From contig JALUXH010000199.1 of assembly GCA_027019065.1 (NCBI GenBank), positions 1 through 41,270 on the forward strand: a stretch of DNA of 41,270 nucleotides, in the 5' to 3' direction. The stretch comes from Anaerolineales bacterium. GTDB taxonomy: Bacteria; Chloroflexota; Anaerolineae; Anaerolineales; DRMV01. Numbering within the stretch: the stretch's first letter is position 1; each line of letters opens with the position of its first letter. Made by a program: the position numbers and the translations under genes. Below the pieces are notes generated by a model, which was not told the origin of the DNA, searched no databases, and saw only the letters and a list, made by a program, of their open reading frames with translations. Positions 1 through 8,391 of this stretch are shown piece after piece.

Positions 1-2
1 AG

Positions 3-152
3 TTTTGGTTAGACCCGGTGGTCACTTTAGCGGCAAACTACGGATACGGGCGGGCCGAATTGCGGCGCATTGAACGATTGTTACAAAGGCAAATCGCTTT
101 GCTTTGGGAGCGATGGGATGACTTCTGCGGTAGTCACGGTAGCATGGCCTAA
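3..152 (+). CDS. C-terminal part of a DUF4160-like protein (5' truncated by window edge)
   Basis: Frame 3 translates FWLDPVVTLAANYGYGRAELRRIERLLQRQIALLWERWDDFCGSHGSMA*, typical of a DUF4160 C-terminus; overlaps the next ORF. Confidence 0.6.
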   Translation, partial: FWLDPVVTLAANYGYGRAELRRIERLLQRQIALLWERWDDFCGSHGSMA

Positions 153-435
153 GATCATGGCTGTGCGGGTAAGCGAAGATACGCTCAGCGTGGATTTAGA
201 GGATGGGCGGACGATTTCAGTACCCCTGAGTTGGTATCCGCGGCTGGTGTATGCAACAGAGGCGGAACGGCAACACTTTGAGATTGCAGGAGCAGGGTAC
301 GGCATCCACTGGCCAGACATAGATGAAGACATTGGCGTGGAAGGCTTGTTGTTAGGGAAACGTTCCACCGAAAGCCAAACCTCTTTGAAGCGCTGGCTGG
401 CAGAGCGGGAGAAGAAGCGAAAAGATAGCGCTTAA
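118..435 (+). CDS. DUF2442 domain protein
   Basis: MTSAVVTVAWPKIMAVRVSEDTLSVDLEDGRTISVPLSWYPRL...IHWPDIDEDIGVEGLLLG; start moved from 70 to 118 so it overlaps the DUF4160 end. Confidence 0.75.
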   Translation: MTSAVVTVAWPKIMAVRVSEDTLSVDLEDGRTISVPLSWYPRLVYATEAERQHFEIAGAGYGIHWPDIDEDIGVEGLLLGKRSTESQTSLKRWLAEREKKRKDSA

Positions 436-554
436 ACCCGCGACAGCCCCTTCACCAAATACACCTCCCCCCGCGTGAAGCCCCGTTCCAGGTAATACTG
501 CCGGGTGCCCACGGCGGCAATCACGGCCATGCGGCGGAAGCCGGCGGCGCGGGC
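432..554 (-). pseudogene. Duplicated 3' end of elp3 (last 40 codons plus stop)
   Basis: Reads AAGFRRMAVIAAVGTRQYYLERGFTRGEVYLVKGLSRV* on minus strand; 119/123 identical to 2832-2954 at an exact 2400-bp offset. Confidence 0.9.
432..554. repeat. Direct repeat copy A (123 bp)
   Basis: Line-by-line alignment with 2832-2954; mismatches only at 435, 513, 525, 552. Confidence 0.95.
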
Positions 555-598
555 AGTTGTGTAGCCACAGCACCCTGACACTGCAAGTAAAACGAAGA

Positions 599-627
599 CG
601 CCCTGCTGCCAAAGCAGGGCGTTTTTT
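599..627 (+). terminator. Rho-independent terminator-like hairpin
   Basis: CGCCCTGCT-gccaa-AGCAGGGCG followed by TTTTTT; just beyond the 3' end of the R gene. Confidence 0.8.
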
Positions 628-632
628 GTGGC

Positions 633-1490
633 TCAGGCGGCCAAATCAAGCGGCAGGTCGCTGATATCGCGCAGGCGCTGCCCCGAAATCATGGTTTCAA
701 GCAGGCCCTGGGCTGTTTCATCGCCGACTGCCGCAACCGCCTGCTGAAGTTCGGGCAAAGCGACGTGATACACACCATCCAGGTCGCCCGTGCCCAACGC
801 AAGGGAAGCCAGCCTGCCCGGGTGCGGCTCGGCAGTAACCACCACAATGTGCGGTGTATGCCCTTTCCGGTTGCGGATGAGGTTCAGCCCTTCAGTGCGC
901 ACGTTTTGCGAACGGTCGCTGCGGATGGTCCATTTGCAGGAAATGCTGGCGTGCAAGAGCGGCACGGTGTTGTTCACCCGGCGCAACGGTGAAAGGCCGG
1001 CGATGGTGCGCCCTTCAACGAGCTTCTCTCCCCGATTGATCGCTTCGTCAGGAAGCGGCTCACGCGCCACAATGATGTCGGGGGCAATGAGGTAATCCCC
1101 CAATGCCGCCCGCAGCGCCGGATGCGCGTGCAGCGCCTCGGTCAGGTCGGCCAAATGGCGGTATTGGGCGAAATCCTGAATGTGTGCATTGAGGTAAAAA
1201 CGCCAGTCGCCGGGGCGAAGGTGTTGCAGCAAGCCAAAGGCTTCCTCAAGGTAACGGCGGGTAACGCCTTCAAAGGATTTGCCTACCTGCTGCGGCTTGC
1301 GCTCATTCCGCGAAAGGCCACAACCAGCGTTTGTAGCAATGCTTTCCCACATCAAGCGGGCAACCTCGCGGCTGGTTTTGTTGCTCTTATCGGCATTGTT
1401 GGGATAGCCCGCCGAGGAAAGCCAAACCACCTCATCGCAAAGCGCGCGATGATAACGCTGCCGCAAGTTTTGCCACACCGTGGGCGTCAT
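633..1490 (-). CDS. Type II restriction endonuclease, NgoMIV family
   Basis: NgoMIV-like blocks: LLQHLRPGDW, APDIIV, PLLHASISCKWTIRSDRSQNVRTEGLNLIRNRKGHTPHIVVVTAEP, LALGTGDLDGVYH, GQRLRDISDLPLDLA. Confidence 0.93.
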   Translation of the reverse strand: MTPTVWQNLRQRYHRALCDEVVWLSSAGYPNNADKSNKTSREVARLMWESIATNAGCGLSRNERKPQQVGKSFEGVTRRYLEEAFGLLQHLRPGDWRFYLNAHIQDFAQYRHLADLTEALHAHPALRAALGDYLIAPDIIVAREPLPDEAINRGEKLVEGRTIAGLSPLRRVNNTVPLLHASISCKWTIRSDRSQNVRTEGLNLIRNRKGHTPHIVVVTAEPHPGRLASLALGTGDLDGVYHVALPELQQAVAAVGDETAQGLLETMISGQRLRDISDLPLDLAA

Positions 1491-2824
1491 GACACATCTC
1501 CCTCTTTGAGAAAGCCGAGGACATACTCCGAGTGCATCCGCTTTTCAATAGCTGAGCCAATGCCGCCGCGCCGCGTGGGCATCATCCGGCGGTCGCGGTC
1601 CAACTGACGCTCGCCAATGCCCACACAGCGCAGCCCTACCTGCTCGCCAATGGCAGCCAGGCTTTGGGGCACGCGAGCAGGCACGCCGCGCATTGTGCTC
1701 TCGCCCACAACCAACACGGCAACACCTTCAGGCGCAAGCACCCGCCCCATTTCGCTCAATCCCCGGCGCATTTCAGAGAAATACCGGTGAAGCACTTTGC
1801 CCTTTCTGGCATCCACCGCGGCAACTTCAGCCACGGCCTGCATGGCTGCAGGCGGCAGGGCTTCCATTTCAAAGCCCTGCAACGCCTCGCCGCCGATGTA
1901 TTCCTTCCGCAAAGCGCCCAATGCCCGAATGCTGTAGCCCCACCAAATCAGCGAAAACTTATGCGCCCGCATGTAGTCAATGGCGTTGGCAGCATAGGGC
2001 GGCGACGTCACAATGAGGTGAACGCTGTTCGTGGCAAAAGGAAGGCGCTGGGCATCGGCTTCGCTCAACCAGGGGGAAACCGATGGGCGCGGCGGCATTT
2101 GAGCCAACAGGCGTAAAGCCCGCCGTGCTTTTGCACGGAAGGCTTCCACTGCCGAGCGGGGGGCTTTTGCTACTTTATGGGGGCGGGTGTGGGAAAGGTC
2201 GCGTGCCTGCGCCACGCTCCCCGATTTGGCAATGATGATGCTGGAAAACACCACCCGCAAAAAAGGCTGCATGGCAGGCGGGCTTTCCTCAATGGCCGCG
2301 CTCAAAGCAAGCAGTTCCTGCTGGGTTTGAGGCAAAAACCAGTAATCGGCAAAGGCACGGGTGGGGGCGTCCAGGCGGGTTTCCCGCAAAACGGCAAGGT
2401 CTTGGGGGTTTTCCAGCATTTGCCGGGCACGGGTGAGCACGGCGTGGAAAGCCGATTCAAACAATGCGGGGGCCGGCGGGTTGGCTTTGGCCGCCACTAA
2501 CCGCAGCGCCAAAGGGTCAATGTCGGTACCTAACGCCACACGCCCCAGGCGGTGGGCTTCCAAAATCGTAGTGCCGGAACCCATCATGGGGTCAAGCACA
2601 TGGTCGCCGGGCCCGGTGAGGTGGCGGATGAAAAGCCGCGGCAACGCCGGCGGGAATTTTGCAGGGAAAGGATGGAGCGCATGTAGCGGGTCTTCCCCCT
2701 TTTGGCCGTGGAAGTTCAGGTCGCCTTCCAGCAGCAAGCGCAGTTTGGCCGCTTGCGAGGGGGCGGCAACCACTTCGGGACGCAGTTGAGGTTGAGGCAA
2801 GGTGTATTCCAGCGGCAGTTGCAT
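1487..2824 (-). CDS. DNA methyltransferase of the R-M pair (TSPPY motif, probably N4-cytosine)
   Basis: HPFPAKFPP, VLDPMMGSGTT (motif I), VTSPPYAANAIDYMRAHKFSLIWW (motif IV); ATGA overlap with the R gene. Confidence 0.9.
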   Translation of the reverse strand: MQLPLEYTLPQPQLRPEVVAAPSQAAKLRLLLEGDLNFHGQKGEDPLHALHPFPAKFPPALPRLFIRHLTGPGDHVLDPMMGSGTTILEAHRLGRVALGTDIDPLALRLVAAKANPPAPALFESAFHAVLTRARQMLENPQDLAVLRETRLDAPTRAFADYWFLPQTQQELLALSAAIEESPPAMQPFLRVVFSSIIIAKSGSVAQARDLSHTRPHKVAKAPRSAVEAFRAKARRALRLLAQMPPRPSVSPWLSEADAQRLPFATNSVHLIVTSPPYAANAIDYMRAHKFSLIWWGYSIRALGALRKEYIGGEALQGFEMEALPPAAMQAVAEVAAVDARKGKVLHRYFSEMRRGLSEMGRVLAPEGVAVLVVGESTMRGVPARVPQSLAAIGEQVGLRCVGIGERQLDRDRRMMPTRRGGIGSAIEKRMHSEYVLGFLKEGDVS

Positions 2825-2830
2825 AACCTC

Positions 2831-2836
2831 ATTATA
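2831..2836 (-). promoter_or_regulatory. Perfect -10 hexamer (TATAAT) overlapping the elp3 stop, 6 bp before the methyltransferase ATG
   Basis: Minus strand reads GGGTATAATGAGGTTATG; weak -35 candidate TTGGTG at 16-bp spacing; also an RBS-like GAGG. Confidence 0.45.
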
Positions 2837-2954
2837 CCCGCGACAGCCCCTTCACCAAATACACCTCCCCCCGCGTGAAGCCCCGTTCCAGGTAATACTG
2901 CCGGGTGCCCACCGCGGCAATCACCGCCATGCGGCGGAAGCCGGCGGCGCGAGC
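2832..2954. repeat. Direct repeat copy B (123 bp), inside intact elp3
   Basis: See copy A at 432-554. Confidence 0.95.
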
Positions 2955-4442
2955 GATGCGGTCGGCTTCTGCTAACAGTCGCGTGCCCAGGCCGATGTGC
3001 TGGGCTGCGCCTTCCTGGGCCGCGCCTACGGGCAGCGATTGGCCGTAAACATGCACTTCGCGGATGATGGCCGCCCCCGCGAGGTCGGCCATGCCCACAT
3101 CGGGCGCTTCGGGGCGGGGCAGCGAAAGCCGCAGGAAGCCCGCCAGGCGGTCGTCGGGGGTGACGAATTGCAAAAAGTGCTCCTCCGCGTGGGCGGCGGC
3201 GTAGGTGAAGTCTTCCAGCCGCAGCAGTTCGGGGCGCACGGGCTTGCCCCGCACCTCACGGCAGCGGATGCAACGGCAGCGGGTGCCGCGGCGCGCCATT
3301 TCGGCGAGCACATCCTGCCGCAAACTGGTGCGCTTGTTGCCCGCCACCACGTGCGTGGAGGGAATGTCGCGGATCACCCGGTTGATGCGGCAATAGGGCG
3401 GCACGGTGGCCTTCACGTCGGCCAGCAGGTCAACCAGTGCCTCGGTGGTGTAGGGGGTGTAGTTCCCGGCTTTCCAGATTTCGTAGAGTTCGGTGCCGGG
3501 CAGCAGTTGAGCCGGGTAAATTTTCAGTTCGTCGGGGCACAGGCCCTGCCACAGGCGGGCGAAATCGGTGCGGTCGCTCTCCGGCGTGGCACCCAGCAGG
3601 TTGGGCATCCAGTGCGCCACGATTTTGAAGCCCGCCGCCCGCAGCAGCGCCGCGGCGCGCAGGTTGTCTGCCGCTGTGTGGCCGCGCTTGTTGAGGGCTA
3701 AAATGCGGTCGTCCATGCTCTGGAAGCCCACCTGCACCTTGGTCACGCCCAGTTCGCGCAGGCGGCGCAGGGAAGCCGGCGAAACGTGGTCGGGGCGGGT
3801 TTCCACCACCAGCCCCACATTGCGGTGGCGGGCGGTCTCGTTGTGGCGCTGGGCGGCGGCCAGCGAAGGCGCGCGGCACTCGCCTTCCTGCTGCCACGCG
3901 GCAGGGCAGTCGTCGGCGTTGAGGGCGTCGTACAGGCGGCGGATGAACCACGTCTGGTAATCCTTCGGGTAAGCCGTCCACGTGCCGCCGAGCACCAGCA
4001 GCTCAATTTTGTCGGTGGGGTGGCCGACGGCTTCCAGCGCGGCCAGGCGGGCGCGCACCTGGGCGTAGGGGTCAAAGGCGTGCATCAGCGCCCGCTGCGC
4101 GCCGGGTTCGTCGGGCAGGTAACTTTTGGGCATCCGCACATCGTCGGGGCAGAAAATGCACTCGCCCGGGCAGGGGTAGGGCTTGGTGAGCACCGTGACC
4201 ACCGTGACGCCCGAAAGCGAGCGCACCGGCTTCAGGCGGATGCGCGCCAGCAGGTCATGGTCGGCTTCCCACGCGCCGCTTTCCACCAGGCGGCGGTAGG
4301 CCGCCACTAAGGCGCTCTTGCTCAACAGCCCGCGCGGCAGCGGGTGGTGCTTGATGGCCGTCATTACATCCAGGCCGTCGCGGATGGCTTCCAGCGCGGC
4401 CACGGCCTGGGCAAAGGTTTCGGGGGAAAGGTCAGAGGGCAT
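2832..4442 (-). CDS. elp3: Elp3 family radical SAM / GNAT tRNA uridine-modifying enzyme
   Basis: TVVTVLTKPYPCPGECIFCPDD, ELLVLGGTWTAYP, VVETRPDHVSP, KVQVGFQSMDD, C-terminal GNAT domain. Confidence 0.93.
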   Translation of the reverse strand: MPSDLSPETFAQAVAALEAIRDGLDVMTAIKHHPLPRGLLSKSALVAAYRRLVESGAWEADHDLLARIRLKPVRSLSGVTVVTVLTKPYPCPGECIFCPDDVRMPKSYLPDEPGAQRALMHAFDPYAQVRARLAALEAVGHPTDKIELLVLGGTWTAYPKDYQTWFIRRLYDALNADDCPAAWQQEGECRAPSLAAAQRHNETARHRNVGLVVETRPDHVSPASLRRLRELGVTKVQVGFQSMDDRILALNKRGHTAADNLRAAALLRAAGFKIVAHWMPNLLGATPESDRTDFARLWQGLCPDELKIYPAQLLPGTELYEIWKAGNYTPYTTEALVDLLADVKATVPPYCRINRVIRDIPSTHVVAGNKRTSLRQDVLAEMARRGTRCRCIRCREVRGKPVRPELLRLEDFTYAAAHAEEHFLQFVTPDDRLAGFLRLSLPRPEAPDVGMADLAGAAIIREVHVYGQSLPVGAAQEGAAQHIGLGTRLLAEADRIARAAGFRRMAVIAAVGTRQYYLERGFTRGEVYLVKGLSRV

Positions 4443-4533
4443 GGTGTGGCCTGGGGGGAGGGGCGCCCCGCCGGGGGGCTTGGGTGAAGTGTGCGCGCCT
4501 GGCGGCGCGAGCGAGGTTGCACCCCAATTCTAC

Positions 4534-4562
4534 TTGACTTTTGCCGCCTGTGCGCCTATAAC
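4534..4562 (+). promoter_or_regulatory. Sigma70-like promoter TTGACT-17-TATAAC
   Basis: Near-consensus hexamers with 17-bp spacer upstream of 4607. Confidence 0.65.
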
Positions 4563-4606
4563 AAGGGCATTCCTGCCCGCCTGGCAGGTTTTGGAAGGAG
4601 AAAGCC

Positions 4607-5089
4607 ATGACTGTCCATACCCCTGCCCCGCCGCGCGGCCTGAAGGCCATCCCCTGGCGGCTGCCGATATGGATTTACCGCCTGCACCTCGGCTTTTTGC
4701 TCAACGAGCGCTTCCTGCTGCTGGAGCACACCGGGCGCAAAAGCGGCAAGGTGCGCCGCGCGGTGCTGGAAATCATCGGCAAAGATGCCGAACCACGGGC
4801 CTATTATGTGGCTTCGGGGTTTGGCGAGCGGTCGCACTGGTTCCGCAACGTGATGCACCATCCGGAAGTCCGCATTCAGGTGGGGCGGCGGCGTTACCGG
4901 GCGTACGCGGAGCGGCTTCCGGAAAGCGAGGCGCTGGAACGCCTGCGCGCCTATGCCCAAGCGCACCCCACGGCCCTGCGTGAACTGGTCCGGCTGCTGC
5001 ACTACCCTTACGACGGCAGCGACGAAAGCCTGGAAGCCATTGGCCGCGCCTTGCCCGTGGTGCGCTTTCGGGTGCTGGAAGCCGCATAA
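4607..5089 (+). CDS. Deazaflavin (F420)-dependent nitroreductase-like protein (Ddn/DUF385 type)
   Basis: [21 protein letters not shown]...[28 protein letters not shown]. Confidence 0.8.
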   Translation: MTVHTPAPPRGLKAIPWRLPIWIYRLHLGFLLNERFLLLEHTGRKSGKVRRAVLEIIGKDAEPRAYYVASGFGERSHWFRNVMHHPEVRIQVGRRRYRAYAERLPESEALERLRAYAQAHPTALRELVRLLHYPYDGSDESLEAIGRALPVVRFRVLEAA

Positions 5090-5105
5090 CCCCCAGGAGG
5101 TTGCC

Positions 5106-5558
5106 ATGCCCTTGATGTGCCGTGGTGTGCGGGGGGCCACCACCGTGCCCGAAAACACCCGTGAGGCCATCTTGCGGGAAACCCGCCGCCTGCTGGCGCT
5201 GATGATTCACCTCAACGGCATCCGCGCCGAAGATGTAGCCAGCGCCACCCTGACCACCACTCCCGACCTGAACGCCGAATTCCCCGCCCTGGCGGCCCGA
5301 CAGTTGGGATGGAAGCATGTGCCGTTGCTGTGCGGGCACGAGATGAACGTGCCGGGGCAGATGCCGCGCGTGGTGCGGGTGCTGGTGCACTGGAATACCA
5401 CCAAAGCCCAGGATGAAATCGTGCATGTCTATCTTGGCGAAGCCGCCAGACTGCGCCCCGACCAACTGCACCTGCAAACGGTGGACTGGGAGGCGCTGGA
5501 AGCCTGGATTGCCGGGCAACTGGCCGCTTTCCGGCGCGGCGAGGAGGAGCAGCCATGA
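5106..5558 (+). CDS. aroH: Chorismate mutase, AroH class
   Basis: [30 protein letters not shown]...[15 protein letters not shown]...; start chosen after AGGAGG. Confidence 0.85.
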   Translation: MPLMCRGVRGATTVPENTREAILRETRRLLALMIHLNGIRAEDVASATLTTTPDLNAEFPALAARQLGWKHVPLLCGHEMNVPGQMPRVVRVLVHWNTTKAQDEIVHVYLGEAARLRPDQLHLQTVDWEALEAWIAGQLAAFRRGEEEQP

Positions 5559-6415
5559 CCACGGTAGCCTTTCAGGGCGAGCACGGCGCTTATTCCGAAG
5601 AAGCCATCCGGCAGCACTTTGGCGGCGAAGCCCAGACCCTGCCCTGCCGTTCTTTTGAAGAGATTTTTGCGGCGGTGGAAGGCGGGCGCGCCGATTTCGG
5701 CGTGCTGCCGGTAGAAAACGCGGTCGCCGGCTCTATCAACAAGGCCTACGACCTGCTGCTGGCCCACGATTTGCGGGTGAGCGGCGAAATCTACCTGCCG
5801 GTGCGGCACCATCTGCTTGCGCCCGCGGGCACGCGCCTGGAAGACATCCACACCGTGCGCTCGCACCCCCAGGCGCTGGCGCAGTGCGAAGATTACCTCG
5901 CCGCCCACGGCTGGCGCGCCGAGCCGTGGTATGATACCGCCGGCAGCGCAAAAGACCTCGCCGCCGCCCCGCAGCCCGGCGTCGCCGTGCTGGCCAGCCG
6001 CCTGGCGGCCGAAATCTACGGCTTGCAGGTGCTGGCCGCAGATGTGCAGGACCGGGCGTGGAACGTCACGCGCTTTTTCGTCATCGGCTATGGTGAGGCC
6101 GAGCCGCAGGCGCGCATGAAAACCTCGCTGGTGTTTGCTGTGCCGCACCGCCCCGGCGCACTGGTGGCCTGCCTGGACGAATTTGCCCGCCGCGGCCTCA
6201 ACCTGACCAAACTGGAAAGCCGCCCCCGCCGCAACCGCCCCTGGCATTACGTCTTCTACCTGGATTGCGAGGGGGCCTGGCAGGAGCCGCGTTGCGCCGA
6301 GGCGCTGGTCGGGCTGCTGGCCCGGGCGGCTTTCCTCAAGTTGCTGGGGTCTTACCCCGCGGCTGAAAACCCCCTCACCAGCGCCGCGGTTTCCCCAAAA
6401 GCAAAAATCCCCTGA
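5555..6415 (+). CDS. pheA: Prephenate dehydratase
   Basis: [28 protein letters not shown] domain with ESRPRR; ATGA overlap with aroH. Confidence 0.92.
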   Translation: MTTVAFQGEHGAYSEEAIRQHFGGEAQTLPCRSFEEIFAAVEGGRADFGVLPVENAVAGSINKAYDLLLAHDLRVSGEIYLPVRHHLLAPAGTRLEDIHTVRSHPQALAQCEDYLAAHGWRAEPWYDTAGSAKDLAAAPQPGVAVLASRLAAEIYGLQVLAADVQDRAWNVTRFFVIGYGEAEPQARMKTSLVFAVPHRPGALVACLDEFARRGLNLTKLESRPRRNRPWHYVFYLDCEGAWQEPRCAEALVGLLARAAFLKLLGSYPAAENPLTSAAVSPKAKIP

Positions 6416-6435
6416 TTTTCCCCGTGGAGGTTGCA

Positions 6436-6882
6436 ATGACCACGATGATCAAACCCGCCAGCATTACCGCCGACCGCAAGAAGGCCGAACTGACCATTGT
6501 TTGGGAAGACGGCCACGTGAGCGTGTACTCCTTTTCCCTGCTCCGCAACGCCTGCCCCTGCGCCGAGTGCGCGGGAGGGCACGAAAACATGCACCACGAC
6601 CCCGACCCGGTGGTCTTCTTCCTTCCCGAAGAGGATTCGCCCCGCACCCACATCAAGGCCATTGACCCGGTGGGCAATTACGGCTTCAACATCATTTGGG
6701 AAGACGGCCACCACTACGGCATCTACAACTGGGATTATTTGCGGAAACTCTGCCCTTGCGAGGCCTGCCAGCGGGAGCGGGAAGCCCGGGGGCTGATTCC
6801 CGACAAGGAAACGCTGGAACGGGAAATTGAACGCCGCCTGCACCCGCCCAAACCCCAGGTGCCGATGGAATTCAAATTGTAG
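6436..6882 (+). CDS. DUF971 domain protein
   Basis: Two IVWEDGH/IIWEDGH motifs, LLRNACPCAEC and LRKLCPCEAC. Confidence 0.8.
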   Translation: MTTMIKPASITADRKKAELTIVWEDGHVSVYSFSLLRNACPCAECAGGHENMHHDPDPVVFFLPEEDSPRTHIKAIDPVGNYGFNIIWEDGHHYGIYNWDYLRKLCPCEACQREREARGLIPDKETLEREIERRLHPPKPQVPMEFKL

Positions 6883-7096
6883 GGCAGCGCGCAGCGCCGC
6901 GGCGGGAGGCAAAAAGATTGCTGGGGAGAAAAGCACCCACTTTACCCCCTGCGGCGCGCTTTCCCGCGCGGGGTTTGCCGGAGGGCGGCATCCTCAGGCC
7001 TCGCTTGCCGGGCTTGCCTTGCAGGCTTTTTGCAAAGGCGTCGGCGTTGGCCGATGCCGGGCGCGCCGCGTGCCGACGGCAGGTTTTTGGCGGCTA

Positions 7097-7105
7097 TGCT
7101 ACAAT
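7097..7105 (+). promoter_or_regulatory. Extended -10 element TGCTACAAT
   Basis: TGn plus TACAAT about 110 bp upstream of the lipoprotein ATG. Confidence 0.4.
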
Positions 7106-7211
7106 ACAAACGTGCAAAGCCTGTTTCCCTGCCCGGCGCGCGGCGCTTTCGGATGCACGCTGCAAAAGTTTCGGCCGGCGCGCCTCCCATGATGAGAAAA
7201 GGAGTGAAAAA

Positions 7212-7892
7212 ATGAAACGTTTGTGGATTTTTCTGGCCGCCCTTGTGGTGCTGCTGATGGCCTGCAGTTTCAGTTTCGGCAGCGGTTCAGGGGGAAGCCC
7301 CTCTGCCACGGCCACGCCTCAGGCCAAAATTCTTTTCCAGGATGATTTTTCCGACCCGGGAAGCGGCTGGGACCGGGTGAAGGATGACACCACGGGCAGC
7401 CTGACCGATTACGTGGACGGCCGCTATCGCATCCTGGTGAACGAAAGCCAGACCGACATTTGGGCCAACCCCGGCAAGAACTTTGACGGCGATATTGTGG
7501 TCGCCGTAGACGCCGTGCGCAACAGCGGCCCGAAAGACAACGATTTCGGCATCATCTGCCGCTATCAAGACGCCGACAATTATTATTACTTCGTGATCAG
7601 CAGCGACGGCTACGTCGGCATTGGCAAAGTGGTCAACGGGGAGCAGAAACTTTTGAACAAAGAAGGCAAAATGGTGCCTTCGGACAAGCTGCCCCAGGGC
7701 AAAGATGCGACTTATCACCTGGTGGCCAGTTGTATTGGCGATGTGCTCACCCTGACCGTAAACGGCAAGCGCATCATGACCGTCAAAGACGGCAGCCTGG
7801 CCCCCTCGGGCGATGCGGGTTTGCTGGCAGGCACCTTTGACACCAAAGGCACCGATATCCTTTTTGACAACTTTGTCGTGCGGCGGCCGTAA
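7212..7892 (+). CDS. Lipoprotein with a LamG/DUF1080-like beta-sandwich domain
   Basis: MKRLWIFLAALVVLLMACSF lipobox; ILFQDDFSDPGSGWDR...GRYRILV...DNFVVRRP. Confidence 0.75.
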   Translation: MKRLWIFLAALVVLLMACSFSFGSGSGGSPSATATPQAKILFQDDFSDPGSGWDRVKDDTTGSLTDYVDGRYRILVNESQTDIWANPGKNFDGDIVVAVDAVRNSGPKDNDFGIICRYQDADNYYYFVISSDGYVGIGKVVNGEQKLLNKEGKMVPSDKLPQGKDATYHLVASCIGDVLTLTVNGKRIMTVKDGSLAPSGDAGLLAGTFDTKGTDILFDNFVVRRP

Positions 7893-7915
7893 AGGCCGGA
7901 AAAGGATGCTTTCAG

Positions 7916-7944
7916 GGCGCGTGGCGTTGGTCACGCGCCTTTTT
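7916..7944 (+). terminator. Rho-independent terminator
   Basis: GGCGCGTG-gcgttggt-CACGCGCC followed by TTTTT. Confidence 0.75.
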
Positions 7945-7978
7945 CGCGCATCCATTCAGCCTACTTGGGGCAGGCAAT

Positions 7979-8002
7979 GTAGGGCGGGATGCCGTCTCGC
8001 CC
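7979..8002 (+). repeat. Short dispersed hairpin repeat, copy 1
   Basis: GGGCGGGA-tgccg-TCTCGCCC; related copy at 13071-13093. Confidence 0.5.
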
Positions 8003-8049
8003 CCACGGCTGACACCCAGCCCTAAACCCCATCAAGATTGCCAGGGAAG

Positions 8050-8390
8050 GAAAACGCCGAGAGACGCAGAGGGAGCAAAGAGCGCAAAGAGATTTTCTGT
8101 TTTTGTGCTGTGATTTGTGAAATCTCTGTGGTTTCTCCTCGCCAGGGCTGAACAGTTCCCCACAATTTGTAACTGTTCAGCCCACCTGCGATGAAAACGC
8201 CGAGGCACACAGGAGACCAAAGGTTACAACGGCATCACGCCAAGAGCGCAAAGGGAACAAAGACGCAAAGTCAACTTCTGTGTTTTCTGCGACGCTTCTG
8301 TGCTTTCTGGGGTTGCAAGCGGTGCGAATCTGTGGAAGCTGCGTCATCTGTGGTTTCTCCTTGCCCGGGCTGAACAGTTCCCCACAATTT
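8050..8390. repeat. Non-coding AT-richer intergenic repeat, two diverged tandem units
   Basis: 44-nt segment 8125-8168 repeated at 8347-8390 (42/44 identical); GAAAACGCCGAG at 8050 and 8193; perfect 13-bp hairpin 8145-8157/8171-8183. Confidence 0.75.
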
Positions 8391-8391
8391 T

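Noticed and set aside
352-612. 86-aa minus-strand ORF across the elp3 fragment
   Set aside because: It reads the duplicated elp3 3' end in a different frame and overlaps DUF2442; the meaningful frame is the elp3 one ending at 432.
552-2831. Transposon or integron carrying the R-M genes
   Set aside because: No transposase, integrase, short terminal inverted repeats or attC-like site is visible between the repeats.
432-2954. Assembly artefact as the source of the 123-bp repeat
   Set aside because: The copies differ at four sites, all synonymous, and flank a complete R-M module, which fits a biological duplication; still worth checking with long reads.
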